From contig NC_084850.1 in the NCBI RefSeq assembly GCF_033115175.1, forward strand, positions 2,541,024 through 2,605,023: DNA of 64,000 nt. The letters run 5' to 3'. The stretch comes from Lepus europaeus (lineage: Eukaryota > Chordata > Mammalia > Lagomorpha > Leporidae). Positions 11,731-22,599 of this stretch are shown in pieces (within the stretch, counting starts at the first letter, position 1; the number at the start of each line of letters is the position of its first letter). A program made the translations under genes and the position numbers. The notes beneath the pieces were generated by a model. The model made no database searches, was not told the DNA's origin, and saw nothing but the letters and a program-made list of their open reading frames with translations.

Positions 11731-12285
11731 TTTTAAACTTTTATTTAATGAATATAAATTTCCAGTGCACAGCTATGGATTACAATGCCTTCCCCCTCCC
11801 ATAACTTCCCTCCCACCTGCAACCCTCCCCTCTCCCGCTCCCTCTCCCCTTCCATTTGCATCAAGATTCATTTTCAATTCTCTTTATATACAGAAGATCA
11901 ATTTAGTATAAAGATTTCAACAGTTTGCACCCACATAGAAACACAAAGTGAAACATACTGTTTGAATACTAGTTATAGCATTAAATCAAAATGTACAGCA
12001 CAGTAAGGACAGAGATCCCACATGAGGAGCAAGTGCACAGTGGCTCCTGTTGTTGACCCAACAAATTGACATTCTAGTTTATGGCGCCAGTAACCACCCT
12101 AGGCTCTCGTCATGAGTTGCCAAGGTTATGGAAGCCTTCCAAGTTTGCCGATTCTGATCATATTTAGACATAAGACAGGGTGAGGATAGTAACCAATGAT
12201 CCTAAGAGTGGCATTAACCAGGTCTGAACAATTATACAGCAATTATACAATTATCATAGAATGAGGCGGTCACTTTGAATGTTTT
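11731..12285 (-). mobile_element. L1 3' UTR, antisense, single-unit lineage
   Basis: Starts with the reversed tail (AACTTTTATTTAATGAATAT), continues through the reversed G tract (about 11790-11865, CCCTCC-rich here) and ends after the AACAATTATACAGCA block. That block marks the 3'-UTR lineage also seen at 49.85-50.4 kb. No convincing TSD was found. Confidence 0.85.
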
Positions 12286-12874
12286 TCTTCTATGCAATGG
12301 CATTAATTGGGCTAATATTCGTTTCATCATTTATTACTTTCACTATTTTCATATAATTAAAAAGAAAAGGAGCCGAATTCACAGAAACCTGAATTCAGTG
12401 GAAATGATTTGTATTCTTAATGATGTAGAACCAGGCTGAAACAAAGAAGTTCAAATGCAAGTTTCTGAGGCTTTCTGGCTTGGTGATGTAGCAAGCTAGC
12501 CTGGATCACTGACTAGCCAGCTTCAGGCAAGGAACCAGCCCTATGACAACTTGGTTTCTCACTGGCTGTGGGACCTCACAGCCATAGCCCTCTCTGCTTG
12601 ATATTGATGAAATAAACATGTTCTGGATGAATCTGGGGACCACAGGGCTATAATCAAGTGATCTGCTCTTCTAGGCAACTTTGAACACTCCCAGCATCCA
12701 TTTGTGAACAATTGAATCTGTTCTGTCCTTTAGCTTATTTCTGCAACACAAAATATCACTAGTGCAGTGCTTTCTCTTTTTTTTTTGTTTTTCCCTCCTA
12801 TCAACTGTCATATTGCCTATCAAATTTTAATCATGATAATAAATATCTGCATATCTTGTTTAATAGATTTTGAC
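12286..12874. other. Unique DNA, nothing recognised
   Basis: No repeat family or gene identified between two antisense L1 3' ends. Confidence 0.5.
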
Positions 12875-12890
12875 TCAGTGGGTGGGTTCT

Positions 12891-13244
12891 TTTTTTTTAA
12901 TTAAACTTTTATTTAATGAATATAAATTTCCAAAGTACAGCTTATGGGTTACAAGGGCTTCCCCCTCCCAAAACTTCCCTCCCACCCACAACCCTCCCCT
13001 TTCCCGCTCCCTCTCCCCTTCCAATCACATCATGATTCATTTTCAATTCTCTTTATATACAGAAGATCAGTTTAGTATATATTAGGTAAAGATTTCAACA
13101 GTTTGCCCCCATATAGCAACACAAAGTGAAAAAAATACTGTTGGAGTACTAGTTATAGCATTAAATAAGAGTGTACAGCACATTAAAGACAGAGATCCTA
13201 CATAATATTTTTTTTAAAAAATTAATTAATTTTCTATGCCATTT
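12891..13244 (-). mobile_element. 5'-truncated L1 3' UTR insertion, antisense
   Basis: Perfect 16-bp TSD TCAGTGGGTGGGTTCT at 12875-12890 and 13245-13260. The insert is the last 350 or so bases of an L1. Its truncation point lies within the linker of the double-unit 3' UTR (reverse of ATGGCATAGAAAATTAATTA), so this copy came from the same double-unit lineage as 539-1440 and 42810-43533. Confidence 0.93.
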
Positions 13245-13369
13245 TCAGTGGGTGGGTTCTGAGATGATCGAAAGTGTACTAATTCTGCCGATCTTAGAGC
13301 CATGCATTGAGTAGGAAGACTCTCAACAAGGGTTTCCCTAAAGAAGAATTCTTTCACTCACCCCCTCCC

Positions 13370-13660
13370 TCCACCATCAGTGAGCATTTGCTGAAATTCT
13401 CCCATGTACCAATCACTGTGCTATGTACTAGAATGGAGGACAACAAGAAAAGGAAAGTGATACATAAAGAACAGGACGTGGCCCCTGCCCATGAGGGTGC
13501 AAGCAACTATACTTGGGTATGATAGAAAATGAATAAACTATTGGGGTAATGACTAAATCTGCCAGAGTTTTCTGGAAGGATTCAGAGATGCTAACATTGA
13601 GATCTTGGAATCTAAGCTGGAGTGCACCAAGTGAAAAGATGGCAAGGCATTCTCAAGAAA
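13370..13660 (-). mobile_element. L2 3'-region fragment
   Basis: Resembles the reversed L2 3' region (GAGCATTTGCTGAAAT, then CACTGTGCTATGTACTAG and GGCCCCTGCCCATGAGG blocks). Strongly diverged; boundaries approximate. Confidence 0.5.
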
Positions 13661-14312
13661 GCTTGTCCAAAAGCCTGGAAAATGCGTAGCAAGAAAGCCA
13701 GGGTTATCAGTGTCCCAGCTGTACAGTGCTAAAGACAGACTTAGGAGGAGACTCAACAGTTGAATTGTAGTGAAAGCCAAGATCACTGCTAAGAAGGCCC
13801 GGCTAAGAAATTGGTCAGCATGATTCTCTGTATTCTTAACTTAACAGGTAGACAAAAATTCAGGCAAGAAGTTTGGCACGCTGACATTTCAGAATAAACA
13901 GCAACTTCCTGTTGATTCCAACATCAGAATTCCTCTTGGACTGGACAGAGGAAAGCCAACCTGGGAGAAAAGAGCTGCGAACTATAGAGAAGATAAAAAG
14001 GAGAAAAGCATTTCTACAGCTATCATTTTTACCAAATTAATTTTCTAATTACAGTTGGGTCTCATGTGTGTGTCAGAGCCAGCACTGAGGATCCAGGCTA
14101 CAATTCTGGGTCAATTTTCTGTGAGAATCCATGTTCCTTTGTAATGGGAATAAATTGACCACTTTTCTTTATAGATTGTATATAATCAGGTGTTTATCCA
14201 ATTTATACCACATCTGTTTCCCACCATCTCCCCCTTTAGCACAACAAGTTTCCATCTGAATAATGAAGATGCTAAGACCTACTATGCTCCTCTACTTTGA
14301 TAGGATAATGAC

Positions 14313-14348
<36 letters not shown>

Positions 14349-15794
14349 TATGCTTAAAAATTAAATTCAAAAAGCAGCCTCTAGATTGCCATCACTGTGG
14401 GCAAAAACAGAATTATGTAAAACATACTTGCACTCAATTTGTGGCTTATGAAATAATTAAAGCATTATTTTTTAATTGTGTGTATAACATCTTTCCTAGC
14501 TTAGGGCCTTTTAAGCTCAAAATCAAGCTCTATTCTTGTGTATTTCACCACCTGGTCTGTGAATATAGGAGATGCAGGTACATTGGTGAGCTGTCCAGAA
14601 TGGCCATAGCCATCAGCTTCTGGTATTTGGCCGTTGGCATTCAGTTTCACTCATGCAATAAAATTATCCACCAAGACAAAATATTGTGTGTCCTTACCCA
14701 CAAACTAATTTATTAGATTTAGTTGCATTTGATCACATATCTTTTTTCTTTTTCCCTCTGGCTGCATGAACTAAATAATTAATTTAAGTCTTCCATTATG
14801 GGCCAATTCTGGGGGCATGATGGAGCTATCCTACATGAACAGCTATGTATGAGCTGCTCCTTCCAACTTCCTATCCTAAATGACTGTGAGAATGCTGGTT
14901 AATATTATCCCCCATGATTCATTACTGAACCTGAGTAATTAACACATAGTAGCATATGAAATTTGGCTAGTAAACTCCTGTTCCTCTTGGGGCATCGCGG
15001 AGCTGGCAGAAGAGGGAAAGTCTGGAACATAGTGAAGCCTAACTAAAAACCTTTCTGTTGGGCTTGAAGATTTGCAGAGGCATATGTCTTACCTACCATC
15101 AGGTAGGTATATAGCCTTCACATGTTCTCTCCAGTCTCATCCCGAGGGCCAAAAGGTGTGGCCCACATCCTAATTTTCATACTAAGAGACTGCATGTGGA
15201 ATGTTGATTTACCCTTGCACTATCTTGAAAAATTGCAATTCACTCCAAATGCATGAGTTTCCTTTTCTGCCTCATTCTCCATAACCTTCTGGGCGGGGAG
15301 AATGCCAAATCCATGGACTGTATAAAGTCATCAGAATCACTTGGTATCGCCTTACCAAGACAACCACAGGTTGGACTCAAAATTCAGTAAATCTATAGCA
15401 GACTAAATTCTAAGTTCATAACTTTGTATGTTTCATGAATGAAGTTATAAATACACAAATGACCCTGAGCAGAATAAAGGTTCCCCACCTCTGACAGAGA
15501 TAGAAATTCTGGGACTTTCTGAGAACTGAGCTCAGAACTAATATTCTATAATCATGGGAAGGGACCCTGAAGGCAGCAGTGGACATGGGGCAGAGGTCTG
15601 GGATCAGAGCTTGGACTATTGTTTGTTGGATGGTAAACACATCAAAAAATACTATCTTTTGATCACCAATATACTTGCCCTGCACCTGGGTTACATATTC
15701 GTTCTGTTTCTTCTAGCACATTTTCATCATAATCCTATATATAGGTATGTGATTATGGTGTACACTTTCTCAATCTGAAAGTCTTGGTGCAGGG
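13661..15794. other. Unique DNA with a (GA)n microsatellite
   Basis: The only clear feature is a GA dinucleotide run at about 14313-14346. The 91- and 89-codon frames in this stretch have no recognisable domain and no coding context. Nothing else is supported. Confidence 0.5.
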
Positions 15795-15960
15795 AGCAGT
15801 ATGCTACCCTTACTATATCTTAGTTGTGTGACTTTTGGCAAGTTACATAACCTTTCTGAGTCTCAATTTTCTCAAAAATGAGGATAATAGCACCCTTCCT
15901 CATGTATTTGTAAATATTAAATGAGATGAAGCATTCAAAACTCTTATTATACAGCCTGAC
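15795..15960 (+). mobile_element. MIR SINE
   Basis: Matches the MIR core: TTAGTTGTGTGACTTTTGGC, then AAGTTACATAACCTTTCTGA, then a GATAATAGCACC/ATGAGATGAAGC stretch. An ancient mammalian SINE, shared across placentals. Confidence 0.85.
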
Positions 15961-16009
15961 TCTTCGTGTGCAAAATATGGCCTGTTGCTGTAGGTTTTAT
16001 TATTTGCAT

Positions 16010-17150
16010 TTTTATTATTTTACTGTATATATATATATATATATAGTATATATGTATTGGGGTATAGCATGATAATTCAGTCCATGAATTTAGCTTGTAA
16101 TGATCAGATCAATGTAGTTAACATTCCACCTCTTTAAACAATTTTAAAAATTTGAGCTAATGCATAATTTGTACATATTTATGCAGTACAGTATGATCCT
16201 TCATGTAAGTGTACATTGTATATGGATCAGATCAAAATAATCAACATTACTTGTTTTTGACATTGCTTTATGTTTGCAGTATTCAGGCTCTGCTCTTCTA
16301 TTTGCTCAGAAAAGATGTGATAGATTATTGTGAAATATAGTCATCCCACTGTACTACAGAACCCTTTAAATTATTTCTTTTATCTAACTGTGTTTTAGAA
16401 TCCTTTATCAAATCTCCCACTATACTCCCTACTCCCACTCTTACAACATCTAATAATCAGTAGATATTTTATGCTGATTTTGTTGCATTTGAATATGTAG
16501 CCAGGAATGGGATTTCTGGGTTATATAGTAGACCTATTTTTAGTTTTTTAAGAAGCCTGCTGGGGCTGGTGCTGTGGCACAGCGGGTTAACGACCTGGCT
16601 CGAAGCGCCGGCATCCCATATGGGCACTGGTTCTAGTCCCGGCTGCTCCTCTTCCGATCCAGCTCTCTACTGTGGCCTGGGAAAGCAATAGAAGATGGCC
16701 CAAGTCCCTGGGCCTCTGCACCCGCGTGGGAAACCCAGAAGAAACTCCTGTCTCCTGGCTTTGGATCAGCACAGCTTCAGCTGTTGCGGCCAGTTGGGGA
16801 GTAAACCGTCGGATAGAAGTCCTCTCTCTCTCTCTCTCTCTCTCTGTCTCTTCTCTCTCTCTGTAACTCTGACTTTCAAATAAATAAATAAATCTTTAAA
16901 AAAAGAAGCCTGCTTAATATTTTCCATAATAGCTGTACTAATTTATATTCCTAACAACAGTATACAAGCATTCCCTTTTCTCTATTTCCTTTCCAGCACT
17001 TGTTACTTTTGTCTTTTTGATAAAAACCATTCTAACTGTTGTGAGATGATATTTCAGTATAGACTTGATTTGCGTTTTCACAAATTTCTTGGCCATTTCA
17101 ATTCCTTCTTTTAAGGAGTGTCTACTAATATCATTTTCCCAACTTTCCAT
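16010..17150 (-). mobile_element. L1M fragment (3' UTR and ORF2 3' end), antisense
   Basis: About 16020-16480 is a reversed L1M-type 3' UTR with a (TA)n run at about 16026-16047 and an internally repeated GATCAGATCAA block. About 16480-17150 is reversed ORF2 C-terminal sequence (GTAGCCAGGAATGGGATTTC, then CCATTCTAACTGTTGTGAGA). A CSINE interrupts it at 16562-16902. It abuts sense ORF2 sequence at 17156, which suggests an inverted insertion. Confidence 0.75.
16562..16902 (+). mobile_element. CSINE, older CT-rich form
   Basis: GGGGCTGGTGCTGTGGC head, tRNA-like B-box region, (CT)n run and TTTCAAATAAATAAATAAAT tail. The 12-bp TSD AAGAAGCCTGCT lies at 16550-16561 and 16903-16914. Reading through the CT run yields serine/leucine-rich spurious frames. 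Confidence 0.95.
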
Positions 17151-17155
17151 AAGCA

Positions 17156-17627
17156 AAATAAAGAAAAAAATCATATGATTATCTCAGTACATGTAGACAA
17201 AGAATTAAATAAAATTCAACATCCTTTCATGTTAAAAACCATGAGCAAATTAGGTATTGAAGAATAATAACTCAACATAATAAAAACTCTAAGTAGCAAA
17301 TCAACAGCTAGCATAATACTGATTGGGGAAAAACTGAAGTCTTTCTCCTTAAGATCTAGAAAAACCAAGGATGGGACCAGCACTGTGGCATAGTGGGTAA
17401 GACCACCACCTGTGGTGCCGGCATCCCATATGGGTGCCTGTTGGAGTCCTGGCTGCTCCACTTCTGATCCAGCTCTCTGCTATGGCCTAGGAAAGCAGTG
17501 GAGGATGGCCCAACTCCTTGGGCCCCTGCACTTATGTGGGAGACCTGAAGGAAGCTCCAGGCTCCTGGCTTTGGATTGGCACAACTCTGGCTGTTGCAGC
17601 TATCTGGGGAGTGAACCATTGGATGGA

Positions 17628-17677
<50 letters not shown>

Positions 17678-17930
17678 CTCCTCTCTGTGTAAATTTGACT
17701 TGCAAATAAATAAATAAATCTTTAAAAAGAAAAGAAAAGAAAAGGATTCCCACTGTCACCATTCTTATTCAACATAGTACTAGAAGTCCTAGTCAGATCA
17801 ATTAGACAGATAGAAATGAAAGTTATGCAGATAGGAAGGGAAGAAGTCAAATTATCTGTGTTTGCAGATGATTCTATATATAGAAAAACCTAATGACTCC
17901 AGCAAATTACCATCAGAAGCAGTAGTGAAT
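17156..17930 (+). mobile_element. L1M ORF2 reverse-transcriptase fragment, sense
   Basis: Decayed RT-domain sequence (ATTATCTCAGTACATGTAGA corresponds to the DAEKAFDK region; later a GCAGATGATT block corresponds to the FADD catalytic motif). A CSINE at 17373-17741 interrupts it. Frames are broken. Confidence 0.8.
17373..17741 (+). mobile_element. CSINE, older form with long (CT)n
   Basis: Complete C repeat with a CT run at about 17630-17673 and a mixed AAAAG tail. The short TSD AAGGAT is at 17367-17372 and 17742-17747; the interrupted ORF2 sequence reads on as GGATTCCCACTGTCACC. Confidence 0.93.
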
Positions 17931-18377
17931 TCAGTTAAGTTGCAGGAATATTACCTTTATTATTAAAACAGATCCTGAAAAGGAAAGTCTAAACTGACCT
18001 GCAACCTCTCCAAGCCATGTCTGAATATTTTCACTCCAAGTTTTCTGCCTTTGTTAGCTGTCTGCCCGTTGCTTGCCTTGAGCTTTGCTAGATGTTACCT
18101 CCTTGACTTGGCCAAGAATTCTTCAGCCATGGATGGTATGAGCAGAAGTGGGTGCTCAGAGGTCTTGAGCCCAGCCTTTGTAATGTGCACAAGGAGGGAA
18201 AGCAGTTGGCCCGAGCTCAACACCACTTCAAGTGGGTGGTAGAACAGGATCCCAGGTTCCTAATTCCTGGGTCAAAGGGCGGTGGTTTGCTCACTCTGGA
18301 AACTTCCCTCTATGCCCATTCCTGCTAGCTACCTTTTACTCCTCTCCCTAGATCTTATATAGCTAGTATCCCCAGAC
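17931..18377. other. Unique DNA, nothing recognised
   Basis: No repeat or gene signature. The 63-codon frame at 18051-18242 has no recognisable domain. Confidence 0.45.
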
Positions 18378-18389
18378 CACAGGCTAATT

Positions 18390-19457
18390 TTTTTTCCTTT
18401 TTTAAAATTTTTTATTTCATAAATGTGAATTTACAAAGTGCAACTTTTGTATTGTTGTGGTTCCCCCTCCAACCTCCCTCCCTCCCGTGGTCCTCCCCTC
18501 TCCCTCTCCCATCCCGCCCTTTATCGAGTTTCATTTTCAATTACCTTCATATACTGAAGATCAACTTAGTATATACTAAGCAAGGATTTCAACAGGTTGC
18601 ACTCACACAACCGCACAAGGTATAGGGTATTGTTCTACTAGTAGTGTTGTTTTTAAGTTTCATAGTAAAACACATTAAGGACAGAGATCCTATGTGGGGA
18701 GCATGTACCCAGTGACTCCCATTGTTAACAATTGGCACTCTTATTTATGACGTCAGCAGTCACCCGAGACTCTTGCTCTGAGCTGTCTAGGTTATGGAAG
18801 TCCCTTGAGTTCACCGACTCTGAACTTGTTTAGTCTAGGCCGTGTCACAGTGGAGGTTCCTTCCTCCCTTCAGAGAAAGGCGCCTCTCTCCTTGATGGCC
18901 TGTTCCTTCTGCTGGGGTCTTGTTCACCAGGGTCTTTCATTTAGATTGTTTTTTGCCACCGTGTCATGGCTTTCCATGCCTGTGAGACTCTCATGGACCT
19001 TTTAGCCAGATCTGAATGCCCCAAGGGTTGATTCTGAGGCAGGAGTGCTGTTTTGGGCATTTGCCATTCTATGAGTCTGCTGTGTGTCCTGCTTCCCCCG
19101 CAGGATCATTCTCTCCCTTTTAATTCTATCCTTCATTATTTGCTTACACTGGTCTTATTTGGGAAATCTCTTCGACACATACCCTATCTTTTTGATCGGT
19201 TGTGTATTTATACTTATCACTTTACCAAGTGCGCTGGCATTGGTACCCGCCTCCTTGGTAAGATTGATTTGAAATTCCCTGGCACATTTCTAGTTCCACC
19301 ATTGGATGTAAGTCCGAGTGAGCATGTGCCAACCTATATATCTCCTCCCTCTCTTATTCCCACTCCTATGTTTAACATAGATCACTTTTCTGTTAATTTT
19401 AAATGCCTAAGAATGATTGTGCATTGATTACAGAATTCAACCAGTGGTCTTATGTAG
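18390..19457 (-). mobile_element. L1 3' UTR insertion, antisense, long older lineage
   Basis: Perfect 12-bp TSD CACAGGCTAATT at 18378-18389 and 19458-19469. The 1.07-kb insert is almost entirely L1 3' UTR: reversed tail, reversed G tract (about 18462-18520), then a long UTR body different from the young copies, ending near the ORF2 stop side. The 124-codon frame at 19053-19427 lies in this UTR and is not a gene. Confidence 0.93.
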
Positions 19458-19469
19458 CACAGGCTAATT

Positions 19470-19635
19470 CTAATCCCAACTTGATACTCAAGTTCTGCTT
19501 GTGAAACATTGCCAGTTTTATACAAGGCACAACATAAGAAACTAAATATTAAACAATTTCTGAGATGACATGTCTAAATAATTTTCTGAGTGCTTTGGAA
19601 GAAAGTTTTTAGCTAAAAGCCTTCTCTATGTGCAA

Positions 19636-19679
<44 letters not shown>

Positions 19680-19858
19680 TATGAAGGCTATGAAATGTTT
19701 GCTAGGTCCTAGCCATTGCCTCCAATATGCTTCCTGTACTGTTACTCTTCTCTCCACTTCATTCATTTCTTTCTAACAGCAAACATTTCCCTTTAACCAA
19801 GGAATAGTAATGCACTGAAGTTTATCAATAATTCTCTGTTTCTGTTATTCCTGAGTTT
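19470..19858. other. Unique DNA with a (TA)n microsatellite
   Basis: A pure TA run lies at about 19637-19677. Nothing else recognised. Confidence 0.7.
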
Positions 19859-19874
19859 GAGCCTGGTAGTTATT

Positions 19875-19928
19875 TTTTGTATTTTTAAAGATTTTATTTA
19901 TTTATTTGAAAGTCAGAGTCACAGAGAG

Positions 19929-19975
<47 letters not shown>

Positions 19976-20225
19976 CTTCTGCTGGTTCACTTGCCAGATG
20001 GCTACAATTGCCAGGGCTAGCCAGGACAAAGCCAGGAGTGAGGAGTTTCTTCCAAGTCTCCCACATGGGCTGCAGGGGTCCAAACAGACCTCATCCACTG
20101 CTTTTCCCAATCCATTAGCAGGCAACTGGATCAGAAGTGGAGTAGCTAGGACACGAACCTGTGTCTGTATGGGATCCCACAGTTGTAGGCCACAGATTTA
20201 TCCACTATGACATAGTGCTAGACCT
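19875..20225 (-). mobile_element. CSINE, older form, antisense
   Basis: Begins with reversed tail (AAAGATTTTATTTATTTATT), a (GA)n run at about 19930-19972, and the reversed body. A decayed 16-bp TSD (GAGCCTGGTAGTTATT at 19859-19874, GAACCCAGTAGTTCTT at 20226-20241) supports the ends. One mismatch pair is TG versus CA. Confidence 0.9.
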
Positions 20226-20470
20226 GAACCCAGTAGTTCTTGACACCAGCAATCTTCAATAAATTTTCCTTTGAAAAAAGCCCTGTGTCTTTCATGTGCA
20301 GTTTGCTATTTTACTTACTATCCCTTCTCAAAAGGTTATCTGTATCTTTTATTGATTTCAGATGTTCTGTATTATTATCAGTTCTGGCTTTCATATTCAA
20401 GTCAATGTGGTAAATATGTATTCTTTCAGTTGGTATGCATTGAGTACTGTATCAATTGGGATAACCCGGT
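20226..20470. other. Unique DNA, nothing recognised
   Basis: No repeat or gene identified between the CSINE and the U2 pseudogene. Confidence 0.45.
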
Positions 20471-20527
20471 TTAAATTGATAAGAACGGATACTACACTTG
20501 ATCTTAGCCAAAAGGCTGAGAAACGAT
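20471..20527 (-). pseudogene. RNU2 (pseudogene): U2 snRNA pseudogene, 3'-truncated
   Basis: Reading the minus strand from 20527 gives the first 57 or so bases of U2 snRNA: ATCGTTTCTCAGCCTTTTGG, then CTAAGATCAAGTGTAGTATC, then a decayed GTTCTTATCAGTTTAA. U2 pairs with the intron branch point in the spliceosome, and this includes the 5' end just before and into the branch-recognition region. Only 4-5 mismatches to U2 are visible. The remaining 130 or so bases (Sm site, 3' stem-loops) are absent, so it cannot be functional. Imperfect direct repeats (TTGGGATAAC at 20456-20465, TTAGGATAAC at 20527-20536) look like a TSD, indicating L1-mediated retrotransposition. Confidence 0.9.
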
Positions 20528-20679
20528 TAGGATAACACAATTTATCCTGAAGTAGTAAGGTGTCCCCGAATTTTAGCAGCTTATTTGCACAAAGATTCAT
20601 TTCTCCTCACACTACATATTCATTGCTCTAAGGCTGAATCTTACTATGCGTTTGCAGTGCAGAAAGCCAGAAAGAGCTG

Positions 20680-20827
20680 GTGAGCACACTAATGACAACA
20701 AGGAGCACTTATTAGGTGCCAAACACTGTGTCAGAGACAGGAGATATGGTATTAAAAATGCTGGATCAGATCCTGGGCTTCACAGAGTTTACTCCTCCGC
20801 GCGTATATGTGTATGTGACATTAAAAT
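20680..20827 (-). mobile_element. L2 3'-region fragment (left half)
   Basis: AGGAGCACTTATTAGGTGCC followed by AACACTGTGTCAGAGACAGG matches the reversed L2 3' region. A CSINE splits it; similarity may resume after 21187. Confidence 0.55.
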
Positions 20828-20837
20828 GTAACTGTGA

Positions 20838-21083
20838 GGGACCAGCGCTATGGTGTAGAAGGTTAAGCCTCTGCCTGCACTGTCGGCATCCCATGTGGAC
20901 TCCAGCTGCTCTACTTCTAACCAGCTCCTGTTGGTGTGCCTGGGAAACCAGTGGAAGATGACCTGAGTGCTTGGGCCCCTGCACCCATGTGGGAGACCCA
21001 GATGAAGCTCCTTGCTCCTAACTTCAGCCCTAGCCCAGCCCAGGATGTTGTAGTCATTTGAGGAGTGAACAAACGAATTGAAG

Positions 21084-21140
<57 letters not shown>

Positions 21141-21176
21141 AAGTAAATAAATAAATATTTTTTTAAAAAAAGAAAA
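20838..21176 (+). mobile_element. CSINE, older form
   Basis: GGGACCAGCGCTATGG head, decayed body, (CT)n run at about 21088-21138, AAATAAATAAATA tail. Perfect 10-bp TSD GTAACTGTGA at 20828-20837 and 21177-21186. Confidence 0.93.
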
Positions 21177-21186
21177 GTAACTGTGA

Positions 21187-21549
21187 ATATATGAATATAG
21201 TGATGGGGGGTGGGCCTATCGGAGGTTATAGGGAGAAATAATAGTGAAGCAGAAGAGCTAATCTGGTCTGGGAAGAAAATGGAATTGATGTTTACAGTGA
21301 GACTGCAAAGAGAAACTGGCTTTATTTGGCTTTGGGTTCTCTACCTAATCCTACCAACTAGGCTTTGGTTCCCAAACATGGGATCAAATTGAGGAGATTT
21401 GAATTTTCACTCTTCATTCAAGGAGATAATCTTTACTGAAGGGATTTGATTAATATTCAGTAGAGCTACTTCTACTCTAGTATTATTAACCTGCTCAAGG
21501 GCACACTGGGCACACATATCATAACAGAATGTACAGTGTGTCCTGTAAG
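21187..21549. other. Possible L2 right half and unique DNA
   Basis: About 21187-21330 may be the continuation of the L2 fragment split by the CSINE; similarity is weak. The remainder shows nothing recognisable. Confidence 0.4.
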
Positions 21550-21661
21550 CCAGAAGCCTTGCTCTCACTAGCTCCATGACACTGGACAAGTAATTTCATT
21601 TCTGTAAGCTTCATTATACTTCTCCATGAAATGAGAGATAATATATAGTTCCTACCTCTCA
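21550..21661 (+). mobile_element. MIR SINE fragment
   Basis: GACACTGGACAAGTAATTTC and CTCCATGAAATGAGAGATAA correspond to the MIR core (tyrosine-less tRNA-like head missing). Diverged. Confidence 0.65.
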
Positions 21662-21689
21662 GTCCACTAGCTTCACATTGTCTGAGCTT

Positions 21690-22599
21690 GGTTATCTCCA
21701 AATCCTTTCTGTGCCTGGCTTATATCACTTGGCATAATATCTTTGAGATTCCTCCACTTTATCACAAATGCCAGGAGTTCCTGCATTTTATGGGCTGAAT
21801 GACATTATATTGTGATATTATCACATGTTCCTTATCCATTCATCGTCACATGGTTAGGCTGCTTCCAATTCTTGGCTATTGTATGCAATGTTACAGGTAT
21901 GTTTTTGATATACTTATTTTATTTCCCTTGGACATATATACAGTAGTGGTATTGCTGGGTTAGATGTAATTTTGCCTTTAGTTTTTTGAGTAACCGCCAC
22001 ATTGTTTTGCACAATGGCTGAAATAACTTACATTACCACTAATAGTGCCTAGGGGTTCCCCTTTCTTTTTTTAACAGAAAACTTTTATTTAATAAATATA
22101 AATATAATAAATATAAATTTATATATTATAATAAATTAATATATTATAATAAATATAAATTTCAAAAGTACAACTTTTGGATTATAGCAGTTTTTCCCCC
22201 CGTAACCACCCTCCAACCCGCAAACCATCCTACCATACTGCCTCTCCCATCCCATTCTTCATTAAGATTCATTTTTAATTATCTTTATATACAGAAGACC
22301 AACTTAGTATATACTAAGTAAAGGTTTCAACAGTTTGCACCCACACAGAAACAGAAAGTATAGAGTACTGTTTGAAGATTAGTTTTACCATTAATTCACA
22401 TAGTACAACACATTAAGGACAGAGGTCTCACATGGGGAGTATGTGCACAGTGACTCCTGTTGTTGATTTAACAATTAACACTCTTATTTTTGGCACCAGT
22501 GATCGCCTGAGGCTCTTGACATGACTTGTAAAGGCTATGGAAGCCTTTTGAGTTCATAAACTCTGATATGGGTTCCCTTTTCTCTACATTCCAAGAAAA
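21690..22599 (-). mobile_element. L1M ORF2 3' fragment, antisense
   Basis: Reversed L1M ORF2 C-terminal region (CTGTGCCTGGCTTATATCAC, then TTATCCATTCATCGTCACAT, GGTATTGCTGGGTTAGATG). An L1 3' UTR at 22067-22569 interrupts it, and it ends shortly after the interruption. Confidence 0.75.
22067..22569 (-). mobile_element. L1 3' UTR insertion, antisense
   Basis: TSD GGGTTCCCCTTTCT (22053-22066) and GGGTTCCCTTTTCT (22570-22583), one mismatch. The tail region carries an extra duplicated AATATAAATTTATATTATAA-type AT patch at about 22095-22160. The reversed G tract is degraded, so this is an older copy. Confidence 0.9.
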
